From: Pleurostoma richardsiae | Taxonomy: Eukaryota; Ascomycota; Sordariomycetes; Calosphaeriales; Pleurostomataceae | Direction of reading: 5' to 3' | NCBI GenBank assembly: GCA_030052745.1 | Contig: JANBVO010000001.1 | Coordinates: forward strand, 496,001-560,000 | Length of the DNA stretch: 64,000 bases | Shown here: piece by piece, positions 21,858 to 34,209 of the stretch | Position numbering within the stretch: the first letter of the stretch is position 1 | How the letters are laid out: every line of letters starts with the position of its first letter | Program-made: the position numbers and the translations under genes | Notes under the pieces: generated by a model | What the model was told of the DNA's origin: nothing | The model's database searches: none | Seen by the model: the letters and a program-made list of their open reading frames with translations, nothing else

Positions 21858-24348
21858 ATGGCTTCTGCTGGCGGCAACGCAGCGGCAGGCGCAACAGCCA
21901 CTAGCACAGATCCAGCACCTCCTAGACCACGAGGCGACGGAAACAGAGGCGGGCACCGGGGCAGAGGAGGGAACAGAGGACGCACACGAGGACGGGGACG
22001 AGGCGACGGGGCTGGCCGCGGAGGAGCATCGCAAGGGCAAGGGCGGGGAGGACGGGGAGAGGCACCGAACGAGGCACAGAGACCAGGCCGACAAGAGCCT
22101 CAGAAGGACCCGGGTCTGAAGCCGTCGGAACTGAAGGCCAAGATGGATGGTCTCGATGGTGATGCAGATCCCGACGCCGAGGTCTGCTTCATCTGTGCAA
22201 ACCCCGTCATTCACCACTCCATTGCGCCCTGCAACCACGTCACATGCCACATCTGCGCTCTCCGCATGAGAGCATTATACAAGAACAAGGGCTGTGCTCA
22301 CTGTCGAGTAAGTACTATACCACCGGTTATTCATGGCAACAATAACAAGTGGCTAACGAGCTTTTGGTACTTAGACACCCGCTCCTTTTGTCATCTTCAC
22401 GGATGATGCATCAAAGCGCTTTGAGGAATACACCGATGCCAACATTACAAGCACGGACGATAACATTGGCATCCGATACACAAGCGAGGAAATTGTAGGA
22501 GACACCGTTCTGCTGCTGCGGTACAACTGCCCCGACCCGTCCTGCGACTTTGCTGGCCTTGGCTGGCCTGATCTTCATCGCCATGTGAGGTCTGTACATC
22601 ACAAGAAGATGTGTGATCTCTGCACCAGGAACAAGAAGGTTTTTACCCACGAGCACGAACTGTTTACGGACAAGGGACTTGAGAAGCATATGCGTCACGG
22701 TGATGATAAGCCTGGATCTGTAGAGCAGACGGGGTTTAAGGGGCACCCCTTGTGCGGCTTCTGTGGAGAACGGTTTTATGATGACGACAAGCTTTACGAG
22801 CACTGCCGTAACAAGCACGAGCGATGCTTCATTTGTGACCGCCGAGACTCGAGGCAGCCTCACTACTACCTGGACTACAATGCTCTTGAGGAGCATTTCA
22901 AGAAAGACCACTTCATCTGCTTGGATAGAGAGTGTCTCGAGAAGAAGTTCGTTGTGTTCGAGTCAGAACTGGACCTCAAAGCACACCAGCTAAGCGAGCA
23001 CGCCGATTCGCTGTCGAAAGACGTCCGGCGGGATGCCAGAGTGGTGGATATCTCCGGATTTGACTTTCGGCAGAGCTATCAGCAGGAACGGAGGGGTGGA
23101 GGCAGAGGTGGAGGTGGCAGCGGTGCCAGAGAAGGGCGTGGACGAGGAAGGGACCCTAATGCCGAGCCTCTGCCTCGGACCGCAGCGCAGCCATTACGGC
23201 GAGACGAACTGGCGTTTCAGCGACAAATGGCGATTCACTCTGCGCAGTCGGTATCTAATCGCACGTTCGGCGGACAACTTACCACGACCTCGAACTCATC
23301 AGGCCCGACACCAGCAGCTGCGCAAAATGGTACCGCAGCGAGGTCGTCGCAAGCCCAACCGCTCGCTGATGCCATGGGATCTCTCAGCGTAGCCGACACC
23401 GCCAACCTGAATCCACAGGAACGCGCACGACTCGTACGCCACGGAGCCGTCATCGAACGAGCATCAAATCTCCTCAGCAACGACGCCGCCAAGATGGCGA
23501 CATTCCGCGCGCACATATCGTCCTACCGCAATGGCACGCTTTCGGCACCACAGCTTATCGACGGCTTCTTCGCCCTCTTCTCAGACACGAGCTCGAATGC
23601 TCTCGGCACGCTAGTCAGGGAGGTGGCGGACTTGTTTGAAGACAAGGCGAAGGCCGACGCTTTGAGGAAAGCCTGGCACGACTGGCGCGCCATCAATGAG
23701 GACTACCCGTCCTTGCCCGGACTCGGCGGCATGCATGGAGCGACTACATCAACTAGCGGTTGGGCAAACGCGGCGGCCGCGTCCCCGACGACGCATGGTG
23801 CCTCAGCGGCGGCACAGCAGAAGCACAGCACCAGGGTGCTAAAGCTGAAGAACAGTACGAGGCGTGGCAGTGGCGCCGGGCTCGGCCCGAGCCCCTCAAC
23901 TCCTGTTACCTCAGTCACCTGGACAGCACCGTCGGCCGGTACGGCCGTGAGGGCATCCTCATCCGCCTTCCCGGCACTCCCCGGAGCCGGCGGCAGCGGC
24001 TCCCGGTCGGCGCAGCCGTCTTGGATCGGCGGCACGGCCTCATCCATCAACAGCACGCCACGCTCAGGCACGACCACCCCTGCCAGAAGGACCGGTCCGG
24101 CGCGCGGCTCCGCAAGCGAAGATGCCTTCCCGGCGCTCCCTGCGGCACCCAGGCCGACGACCACGATCTTCGGGTACGGCACCGGGGCCGTCAGGCGCGA
24201 CTTCGGCGCCTCCAGAGACACTGGCTTCAGCTGGGGTGGGTCCTCGTCGGGCGCGAACTCGGCGCAGCAGAGCGGGGAGGAGGGAGAGCCTGGCGCGGGC
24301 AAGGAGAGGAAGAAGGGGAAGAAGCAGGTCTTGATCCAGTGGGGTTAA
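21858..24348 (+). CDS. hel2: E3 ubiquitin ligase Hel2/ZNF598-type
   Basis: An 807-residue protein from two exons (21858-22307, 22375-24348). An N-terminal RGG-rich stretch (about residues 30-80) precedes a C2H2-linked RING finger (CFICANP...CNHVTCHICALRMR...CAHCR, about 110-150). Then come the C2H2 fingers typical of Hel2: NCPDPSCDFAG, MCDLCTRNKKVF, HPLCGFCGERF, CFICDRR and ICLDRECLEKKFVVF. The Ser/Ala/Gly-rich tail ends in a Lys-rich motif before the stop. Hel2 marks collided ribosomes by ubiquitylating small-subunit proteins, starting ribosome-associated quality control. The start MASAGGNAAAG has a good context. The gene is convergent with IRE1. Confidence 0.93.
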
Positions 24349-25029
24349 AGGGATGCCCTCTCCTGGGTGCGATCGGGCTCTGGGTGTCTTTCTGGATGGA
24401 GCGTATGACGACTTTAGAAGTGCCTTCTTGTCTGTCCACTGGGATGCGCGGTAGGCTAGGGAACTGATACCCGCAGTAAACGATGACAGAGGAAGGAGTT
24501 TGTCTGGGTAGGTAGTGGGCCAAGATGTCGAGGCACAGTGTTAGCACATCATAGAAGTTCCTAGGGGGTTGTTATGATCTGCCTGGACATGAGCGGGTTC
24601 TTGCCGGGACAAAGTGGCTATGCTAGGGTTCGATAGGCTCGACAATGAGTAACCTGGTGAGCTCTCATTCGTGCTGTCTATCCGCATGGTGTTTATGCCC
24701 CCTCTATTTCACGGTCTTCATTCTTGGACTGTCGAGGGAACGCCGGAACGGAGCCATGATTGTCTTAATATGATAACTGAATTGAAGATAGGCCACGCTA
24801 TCACACCCTTGCCTCCTCCAGTAGTCCGTACAGGCAATAAATACAATGCATTGAACAATCCTGCGAAGAGCTCAGGAGAAGACGCTGTCATTATCGTAAG
24901 TACTTATGCACAGAGATCCAGCACAAGGCCAACTGCCATCACGATCAGGCGGGAAGCGTATTGACAATATCTAATCCATCAATTAATTCTACCAACTCCA
25001 GACTCAGCCCACCAACCTAAGAAAACACA
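24349..25029. other. Convergent 3' region between Hel2 and IRE1
   Basis: About 680 bases between two gene ends. Nothing coding is supported; it should hold both polyadenylation regions. Confidence 0.5.
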
Positions 25030-28000
25030 CTACAGATTCGCAGGCTCATAATACTCCTTGAACCGGTCCGTCTCCTCCCACCGCACCTCGTACACGACGT
25101 TCCAGCACGTGATGAGCAGGCTGGGGAACCGCCGGGTCCAGAAGCCCAGGTACCCCTCGGGCAGCGGGCCGACCTGCTTCTTGAGCGCCTCCGGCATGTC
25201 CTCGTAGTGGTTCTTCTTGTTGCGCAGCGCCCGCAGCAGGTCTAGCAGCCGCGTGCCCGTGTACTTGCGCTGCTTGCCTAGCGACTCCACGAAGTCCTTG
25301 GGCAACTGCCGCAGGAAGTCGCCGCGGATCGTCTCCGGCGCGTGCCGCTCCAGCTCCTGCAGCGCCGCGCTCGGCGGGTCACGGGGTTCCTTCTCAAAAT
25401 GGTCCGAGACGTCCACCAGGAAGTTGAGGCGCTTCTTAGCCGACCAGAAGAAGGGGTGTGCCATGACATCTTTTGCTGGGGGGCGTCTCCTCGGGTCGGT
25501 CTGCAGCATCGCGCCGATGAGGTCTTTCGCCTCATAGGCGTAGTCTCCGAGCGCATCGAGGAGCCGCAGGTTGTAGTTGCCTTTGCGGATGTTCACCTCC
25601 CTCATGTACCGGTCTCCGCAATCAAAGGGATGAGACCCCTTGGTAAGCACGTAGAAGAAGACAAGGCCGAGCGAGAAGATGTCGATGGCACGGGTAGCGC
25701 GCCTGTTGGGCAGCAGTTCGGGAGAAACGAGATTACTGCCGCTTCCGCTCTGTGTCGAACTGGCGTCAACCATCGTGCCGGCATCTCGGGCATCGTCATC
25801 GAGAAGCAACTCCGGAGCGCGCCAACCCGAGGTACCGGCGGCGTGAGCAGTCGTTGCGCCAAAGGAGGACTGGCCACCTTCAAGTTTCTTGCAGAGACCG
25901 AAGTCAGACACCAGCAACCGTGGCCGGCCATTCTTGTCCATGTTGACGAGGATGTTCTGAGGCTTCAGGTCACGGTGCACAATGCGCAGAGAGTGGAGAT
26001 AGCTGAGGCCGTTGGTAATCTGGTATAAAACGCCTGGCAAGTCCTGTTCACCGGCCTGCGCCAAGTCGCGATGCAGCTGGGGCTTCTCAACCACATCGGC
26101 AAGAGAAGCCTGGCACAGCTCCAGCGCTATATAGAGGAATGCATTGCGCTGTTGCTGGGCGTAGTAGCGAATGACTGAGTTGTTGTTAGCAAGAATCGTG
26201 TACAGCGCAGGCGCTTATCAGGCTCACCATTGGGATGATCATCACTCTCCCTAAGCAGCTTCGTCTCCTGGGAGGCAATGTCGTAAAACTGTATGAGCAT
26301 TCTCTTGACAGCCACATTCCTCCCATCCCACTTGCCAGCAAAGACCACTGTACCGTTACTACCAGTGCCGAGCTGCTGGTTCTCATCGACTTCTAGGCTT
26401 CCCATCCTGACGATAGGATCTGAGACCTCTTGGACATCATTTTTGACGGTGAGAATATCGGGCTCGAGGCGAGGCTGGTCGCCTAGCTTCTTCGCATTGT
26501 CGACGGCCTCCTGGACGCTCTGGACAGGCGGTTCATCCTCCCTCGACAGCGAGTTCTCGCGTTTCTTGCCCTTGCGATGCCTGACGCCTCCGCGACGTCC
26601 CCTATGCGTCTTCTTCTTTTCCTTCTCCGGCACGGCCGAACCGTCCGCTGACTCGGGTGAAGGGGCATCTCCAGAATCGGGTTCTAGCAATACCGAGGCT
26701 GAGCCCTCCTCGACTGACTCTCCGGATGCTGGAGCAGGCTGCTCAGGGTCCACCGTCTCGAAGCTCTTAGCCTTAGCCACATCTTCCGCAGTCGCTTCCC
26801 TCGGTTGGACTACGTCTGACTCGGGACTATCATCGACAGGATCAGATTTTGATTCTGGGGCGAGAATGTCCTTGCTCTTTCCTTTCGCCCATCGCCCAAA
26901 TTCCTTCCGGTAATAGAAGAAGAACGTGACGAAGAGGATGATCATGATCGGGTTCTTCACGAAGTCCACAACGCTGTCAGCAGCCACCTGCGGGATCGTC
27001 TTCACCTTGTCAATGATGGTGGGGGGTTCAGGCAATGGTGTAGGCATAGTGGGGACCGACTCGTTCTCAGGGTCCTCAGTCGGATCCTGCGGGGTGATGG
27101 AGCCGCCCGGCAAAGTCGGGGGCTGCTGCTTCGCGGCGCGCCAGGCATTGCCAAGGGAATGCGTGCCCACCAGAGCCTTCTTCACCTGGATGTCGCTCAA
27201 TACGTCCCATGACTGATCTCGGTCCCACCAATTCCAGCGGCTGACTTGGGCCGCCGGGGCGTCAAGGATCAGAGGGTAAGACCGTCCGGACAGGGCATAC
27301 CAACTTCCAGCCTCTGTCTGGTTCAGGAAGATGCTATTGCTGCGCAGCTGTGCAATGCTGTCGTCCTCTGCGGGGGGAGGTGGCTGCGGGAGAATGACAA
27401 GCTCAGGGTTGCTTCCATCCCGAGCATCCCAGGGCCGAGCAACATCAAAGACGCGAGCAACAGGGGAAGGGAAGTTCTCGCCGAACAAGGGAGGTGCTCC
27501 TTCCTTGCGCGTAAAATCGAAGCCGTAGACCTTGCCGTCATGCTGACTAGTGATGTATCGGTTGTCCATAGTAGAGTGGTACTGCTGGATAAGATCATTG
27601 TCGAAGTTGTTCGGGCCCCATTCCGAATACTTAAGCGTGACTATAGGCGTTAGATCCCTACGCTGGATGTTGACGGTGTATTCGGTTCGGGTCAGAGTGA
27701 TGGTGCCACCGTTGCTGCATTCTTCGCTGTCGGGATCAGCGAGAGCATTGGGCCGGAGACAGCTTTCTTCGTCGTTGACCTGCGAGCCACCGGCGCCAAA
27801 CCACCGAAGAACACGCCCGGTCGCGGCATCCAGGGTCATTACGGTCGTTCCCTTGGTGCCGGTGTAGACGACTGGGGGATCTTGGCCGTAGTAAGGTGCG
27901 AGCTCTTCGACCATCTTCTTCATTGTGAAACCTGTCTTCATCAGGCCAGCGCCAGAATCAGGTATCCACAGATAAAGCCCGCCGTCTCGGTTGGGCTCGA

Positions 28001-28658
28001 CGGCCCATATGTAGTGGTCGATGGGGTTGTAGTCGTCCTCGAGAACGGAAACGTTTGAACGGTGGTGTGTAGTCTCGACCATGGGCTGCTCGACCTCGAG
28101 GTGCCATCGCACCTTTCCGGTCTTACGGTCACTGGCGTAGAGATCTCCGTCGACGGTCGCCAGGAGTACGAAATCCTCCACTTCCCAGTCACCCAGACTC
28201 CGCGCAATCTGCGGCGTGGAGACCCCTGCACCCACCGAGGAGGGGGTGGTGGATCGACGTCGGGGGGACGGTGCTCGAACGGACTGCTCCGGAGCCAAAG
28301 TAGCGATAGCGCTCGCATCGTCAGGAATAATTATGTTTTCGTAACGGTCATTTTGGGGAGTAGAGAGGGTCTTCTTGCGTCGGATGTTGGGGGTCTCGAT
28401 GACCTCTCGCGTCAGGGCCGTCGGGACAAAGTTGGGAATGACCCGGTCGCCCTCGAGAGGCGACTCGGCGTGGATGGCCCCATGATCTCGAAGCGCCCTG
28501 TTTCCGAGCGCCGAAGCGGCTAGAGGTTCCCCATGCTGCTGCTGCTGCTGAGCATTGACGATGGGGAGCCATGGAAGGAGGAAGACGGCTATGGCAAGGA
28601 GATATTTGCGGTGCTGAGCGACGTGCCGTCCTTCGCCGGGAGGAGGCCGCCGCATCAT
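25030..28658 (-). CDS. IRE1: IRE1 unfolded-protein-response kinase/endoribonuclease
   Basis: A 1,191-residue ER membrane sensor from exons 28658-26228 and 26174-25030; the 53-nt intron restores HPNVIRYYAQQQRNAF. A signal peptide (LLAIAVFLLPWLPIVNA) leads to a luminal beta-propeller-like sensor domain (LLATVDGDLYASDRKTGKVRW...). One membrane segment follows at about 570-590 (IMIILFVTFFFYY). The kinase begins near 745 (LGTGSNGTVVFAGKW, AVKRM), with HRDLKPQN and SDFG intact. The C-terminal KEN RNase domain has FLVDVSDHFEKE and KRKYTG-type blocks (here KQRKYTG). In fungi it splices HAC1/hacA mRNA on ER stress. A Gln run follows the signal peptide. All key parts look intact. Confidence 0.95.
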
Positions 28659-29269
28659 CTTGGACCGACTATGCAGCGAGAGACGTGCTAAAGAGCAGGG
28701 CTAGTGAAGAAGCGTTGAATGTGCATTGGCGCTCAACGGCTGGCACTGCTTTGTTCCACGGTGAGTTGTATTATCAGCCCATAGAGGTCGTAAGCTGTTT
28801 CCGTGGGACGGAGAAGGATGATCGAATCTAACAAGCCCCTAGATCTGATCGCTATGAGCTGAGGCAGGATGCTGTTCGTATACGAAGGAGCGAGAGATGT
28901 CGAGACACGAGTGCACGATGTCGATGTCGTGTGGGCGAGGACGCCGGCGCACCCTAAGGAGGTATTTGCGAGAAATGATCCGAGCTGGCCTAGATCTGGG
29001 CCATCGTGGGCAGCGTTTGCGGGCCCAAGACGAGCATGAAAGGAAGCAATACGTGTATTGTTTAACGGATAAGTTGGAGGAGAACAGAGAACGACAGGAA
29101 AGATGGGAGCGGGAGGGAGGAGGATGATGAGATGGTAAGACGTGGTGAGACGGCAAGACGGAGAGACGGAGTGAATGGAAGCAATTGGACGGGGTTGGAT
29201 TTTTGGTGGACTCGGCATGGGGTCTGGGGGGCTGAGGTGGGAAAACCCCCACCAGCCAGACACGGACCT

Positions 29270-29840
29270 CCCAAGGTATCCGAGGTACCTTTGATTTGCG
29301 GGAGCGGTACGCGCTGGCTAATGTACCGTACCTAAGGAGTCTTAGGGCAATCACCCGTTTGGTTCGATCCAATCCAAGGGGGGTGTGGCCTTGGAAGCGA
29401 GCATCAGTTACTCCGTACCGGCACCGTACTCTACTGTGTTGCACGAGCAGGTATTTTCGCCTCCTTAAGGTAACGGACCTTACATAAAGGTACCTTACCT
29501 AACTACCTGGCAGCAAGGTTGAGGGCGCACATAGTCGGCTACTTGTGCTGTTTAGGCCTTGTAATTCCGCGGATTCCTCAACCGAATTCTCGCTCAAGCT
29601 CCCATCTGTGTGACAACAGTTGGTTTGCTGCCCGCCTCAGTTCGTTAAGCAGGTACCTAGTTACCTAGATGATAGGCACCGAAATTCGCAACCTCAAGTG
29701 TGAGATCACGCACAAACTCTGAAGGGAAGGTCCATACAATACTCCGCCCAGACGTGGGTACGGCGTTGCAGTCAGCGTCTTGAGGGTTTCGAGGTTATGC
29801 CTCGATATGGGAGGTACATACTCCTGTACAGTACTCCTCC
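29270..29840. repeat. Scattered GGTACCT / CCGTACC short palindromic motifs
   Basis: Repeated AGGTACCT-, TACCTAC-, CTCCGTACC- and GTACTCC-type words occur many times between 29270 and 29520 and again at 29650-29840. They are spaced irregularly and do not form a tandem array. Similar motif-rich spacers are common in intergenic DNA of Sordariomycetes; the role is unknown. Confidence 0.5.
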
Positions 29841-32742
29841 GTACCCCTTTTCCAGTGCGTCGCCAGCATCTCGGAAAGTGACAAGGTGGAGGCAGACGAT
29901 TGGCTGGACCTCCTCATGGACACACAAGGGGCGTGTGTTCACGGCCCGTGTCACGAGAAAATTTGCTACGACTAAAACGAGGTGGATCGACGCTGACGTG
30001 CTCTGAGACGAGCTCGCTCCGCTGAGTCCGCTTCATTGAAACGCCTAGTACGGCTACGGTGCCGTCACTGAATAACACTGTGCGATGCTCAGGCAAGCAG
30101 CGCAATGATTACAGTGTCGTACCTGTCCTTCAGACTGTGTGGTGATGCACCAGGCAAGGGATGAGATTGTCTTGGTCAAGTGGTCCAGACCTCGAGTCTC
30201 TCACTTCCTTTTTCTTTTCCCACGAATCCGTATCTCGACTTCCGCCCAAGGCGACCAAGCGACATTACGCTCCGTCGTCATCGCAATGTCGGTGGCGCGC
30301 CTCCCCTTTTTTTCTGCCCGCTGAATGCGACGACACACGATGCTGCTGTGCTAGCCGATACAGATGCTCTGTTGGACTGGCTGGGTGTCTTGCCGTGTCT
30401 GTACTGCGCGGGAATGCAAGGGGGTTTGCAGTGAGAAGAAATGAATCCAAGTGATCCACAATGTTCGCATTGATTAGCATACGGAGTACTACGTCCACCT
30501 TACGCATTTCCAGCCTCCAGAATAGCCGTTCTGCCGGAGGGTGAGAGGTCAATTAATATGGTTGACTCTACTGATTCACCTCCCGCTTCCCCTTGCTTCC
30601 CTTATTGCCGTCTTCTATCTTGCAACTACCGAGAGCCGATTCAAGTTTCGCAGCTGCAGCGGCATGTTCTCTCTGGTCTCTAATAGCTGTGCGCCTTGCT
30701 TTATCGCCTCCGACTTACCCTCGACATGCGAGACAATGTCTCAGCCCCATTGTCGGCGTTGCGCTGTCGCTTTCCCAAGCATCAGAATCAGAAGGATTGA
30801 GTTGACTCATCACCCTTAGGACGATCATACTTCGTAAAACTTGACAACTTCGAGGCCTTCATGTATCTCTTCTCATCCTCGAGGTGGGCATCATTCCTTG
30901 AGAAGTACTTGCGCAGCGGTTTCGAAGCGACCAGGAGGATGAAGACTGCGCTCTCAGAAGGATTTATAGCTCGAATCCCACGAAGAGGGGGAGAGAGACG
31001 TCCCGCAACGTGTAGTGCTTACTTGTGCAGGTCTGCGGGTGTCTTTCCGGCTCCGCAGCCACACCGACGGTGGTGAGGAAATCTTCCCGCTTCCTCGGGC
31101 GGCCCGAAGAGCGGCCCGTGAGCGCTAGCTTATCTAGCCCCGTAGGACGGAAATCGATCCAGCAGAGTCGTCGTCCTACGTAATCCACCTCCATGTCCAA
31201 AGATTCAAGGACAAGGAAAGACTGCGCGTGGTTGGCTTCATTCGGCGTCTCAAAGTGTGTCCCCAGTCAATTAAACCTTTGCTCCGAGGAATTAGACACT
31301 GCAATATCCCACATAGTCTCTCATCCTCTCGTCGATTCCTCTGACTTCGGCGTCAATACCGCGGCAACATGTTTGATGGCAGCATCAAATGGCTCACCCG
31401 ATGCTTCTCGAAATCGCCAGGTCTTTTCAGGGGCAACTGCGAGAGTCGATCGCTCGATATCATGTTCTGAATACAGCCTTCGGAGAACAGAATACGCTAT
31501 ACTTCTACCTTAGCCCGTCCGAAACGGGATTGATACCCAGCGTTAGAGAGATGACGACGGGTCTGGAAGAAGACAAAGACAACATGAACCAGACGACCAC
31601 TTATCAAGCCTTCGAGAGGAGGCGCAAGGATCTGCACACGTATGGTAGAGCGGCCTACCTCTCCCACGAGCCATATCAGACCCCGTAGCGTTAATATCCT
31701 GCTTCGGTGACCATCACTTCAGTGGCCGATGCCATGTCTGAACCCCCAGTCGTCGCCTACGAAGTCTAGAAGGTACTGAATAGCGATGCTCAATCCTACT
31801 GAGGGGCATTAGCCTTGGGCTTCTGGCGCTGCCTGGGAAGACATCAGTAGTGAACCGTCACTACATCATTTACCCATTCCTAGCAACCCTCGGAGCTGAT
31901 CGCGTCAGCTACTAGATGCCTCGCAGCATGTTAGAGGACATCGTCGCCCGGTAAGTAGCATGGCTAGCATTTCTTGCAAAGAGAAGAACCACCACCATAC
32001 GCTAGTTGAACTACATGCTCAAGCACTGACAGCAGCCGCCCAGGAAGCTGGAGCAAAGCTACTGGTGCGATGTTTGCAGAATTGAGGATACATCTACAAA
32101 TACTGGCGAGGAAGCCTTTGCGCATTGCCTTCATGAGACCATAGCGACGACAGGTTTGGAAGTGATATATATGCCCCCAAACCTGCCGAGCATCGAGCAT
32201 CTTTCAAGCTTCGTAGTCCTGCGGACAGCCACGGTCGCAACTGCCCAGGTCGCGGTAGTGATCTCATTTAGAAATCGTGCGATTATTCGCACCGATTTGA
32301 GACCCAGCTGAGCAAGCAGAGAGCATCTGAAATGCAGTAACCCATCAAGGTTGACCATGCCTAGTCTCTTGGACACATGTGTTTGCACTTGTCAGACACA
32401 GTTGGATAATATGAAGCTGATCGTCATGAATAATGTCAGTATTGACTAGCCGCACCTTACTGTCCGAGGAGGCTGTTCTGCGTTTCAGACGTGGTCCGCG
32501 AAAGGATGGGCTTCGCGAACATCGTTTAGATGCACTCGGCCGAGAGAAGCACCCGTGAGTAAGTGCTGAAGCCACGAAGCATGGGTATGACTGTTGAGCA
32601 TCGGTGTCCACTTCGCACATGCGACTGAGGGATAGACAGGTGAAAGGGCCAAAAGACCCTGCCGAATGATACCTATCTAGGTATAATGCTAGCATCCGCG
32701 TCGACTACCAAAGGAGCACAGTAAGCGGTCCAGTCTGTACCA

Positions 32743-32764
32743 CGGATCCGGGGACGCGGATCCG
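32743..32764. promoter_or_regulatory. Two CGGATCCG motifs
   Basis: Two exact copies of CGGATCCG start 14 bases apart. CGG/CCG half-sites are the usual target of Zn2Cys6 regulators. The distance to the nearest gene start (34210) is about 1.45 kb, so a link to the MFS gene is only inference. Confidence 0.35.
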
Positions 32765-32974
32765 AACTTTGCGGGGCTGTGACGGGACATGGCTCAGAAT
32801 GAGTTGGCGAAAGTGAGAGATGCTTCCAGACATTGCCTCTACGCCGTACGTGTACACGTACCAGGATATCCGCCTAATGAATGGCACGTGGGCAATCCAG
32901 AGCGCACTCAATCACTCAATCCTTTGTTGGATTCGGCTTGGTACGTAACATTATGGCAGGCCATGTACGTAGAG

Positions 32975-33058
32975 GTCGGAGAGTCCGAGCCTTGTCGGAC
33001 TCGAACTTTGCCCGAGTCCGAGAACATTGGACCGAGTACGAAGAATCCGAGACTCTTC
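32975..33058. promoter_or_regulatory. Cluster of TCCGA/TCGGA half-sites including CGG-N5-CCG
   Basis: At least five TCCGA or TCGGA words lie within about 80 bases, one pair forming TCGGAGAGTCCGA, that is CGG-N5-CCG. This fits a Zn2Cys6 binding cluster, though no regulator gene is present nearby. Confidence 0.35.
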
Positions 33059-34209
33059 CTCCGCCGCGCTGGCGGCCGAAAGCCAGAGCGCTCCAATCGG
33101 AGCCGACAGAGAAAAGCTACGGCGCTAAGCCCTAGCAAAGCGTGGCCCGGTGGGGTAAGTTGCTGACGAGAGGACTCAGCGCTGCCCCTTTATGTCCCGA
33201 CGACAGCAAGGTCTTGTGCGCGTGCGTCAGACGATGAAGCGCGTACATCTTTCGGACTGAGTCACAAGTCTCCTGTTCTTGTCCCTCTGTGACGCGGGAG
33301 CCCTTGTCTTCCCCTCTAGAGAGCCGATGCTCCAGATAACCTTCGTAAGCCGCGCAGAGCCAAGCATCGGCTGCTGTGCCATAGCGCGGCCCTACAGTGC
33401 AACTAGATCTGGTCTAGACCGAGAGCAAGGAGCGGAAGATCTGAGCCCTACCTAGGCAGATAAATGAATAACGTTATCCACTGTCCGCCCAATGAAAGCA
33501 GGTCTTTTGTTGGTCAAAGGGAGAACGAGGGTGCTGCTGCCGCTCTGAGGAGAGGGCCAGATGTCTGTATTGCGTACTCTACAACGCCGTGGTAGAGAGA
33601 GAAGAGGTTGGAAGGGAAGAGAAGCTGAGTGGAATAACAGTATGGCAAAGTAGTCAGTTAGTCCGGAAGGTTGAATGGGCTGCACGTCGGCCTGGAAAAG
33701 AAGATGATGACCCCATCTCGGAGACATTTGGGAAAGGCGGAGGTACTACAAAGTCCATGGTCAAAATCCGCCCTTTCGACCGCTTTCGACGCCGACGCGG
33801 GCTCTTGGGACTAGCGGAACCGTCACCCCGGAGCTGACCCACCCCCGAGGGATTGCACGATCTGTTTTTTCTCCTGTTCCATTTCCCCCTTTCCTGTCCA
33901 ATCCCCTTCGAGGCAGACACGGGAAGGGCGCAAGGTATTTAGGCCTCCGAGCTCCCCCGGAGCCTTCCTTGACGACCCCCGAGCACTTCTGCCTCTCAGC
34001 GGCTTCTCTCTTCTTGCTTCGAGGCTCTACTGTTCTTTGATCTTCTTCATACTTGCCTACGTGATATTAATTCTCAACACCTAGTTCTTTTTAATCCGTC
34101 CCACTCGCAAATAAGCACCATTCTACTCCGCAATCCCACTTTTTGCCGCGTCTTCTCACCTTCGGATCCGAAGCGCCAAGCCTCAACGATCAACGACCAA
34201 CGGGCGAAG

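Larger units (their letters stand above)
28659..34209. other. 5.5-kb gene-poor region
   Basis: No gene with family support on either strand, although many frames of 60-200 codons are open because stop codons are sparse in the GC-rich parts. Contents noted: GGTACCT and ACGGAGTA-like short palindromic motifs (29270-29840), CGGATCCG and CGG-N5-CCG motifs (32743-33060), and a pyrimidine-rich leader before the MFS gene (about 33860-34200). A frame at 31389-31688 looks moderately protein-like but matches nothing I know. No LTR, LINE or DNA transposon signature was recognised. Confidence 0.55.

Noticed and set aside
28733-29444. Two overlapping frames of 176 and 201 codons on the minus strand upstream of IRE1
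   Set aside because: Low-complexity His/Ser/Pro content, no recognisable domain, and they run through the palindromic-word region.
31389-31688. 100-codon frame on the plus strand that looks partly protein-like
   Set aside because: No homology I recognise, no upstream exon with matching phase; kept only as a remark on the gene-poor region.
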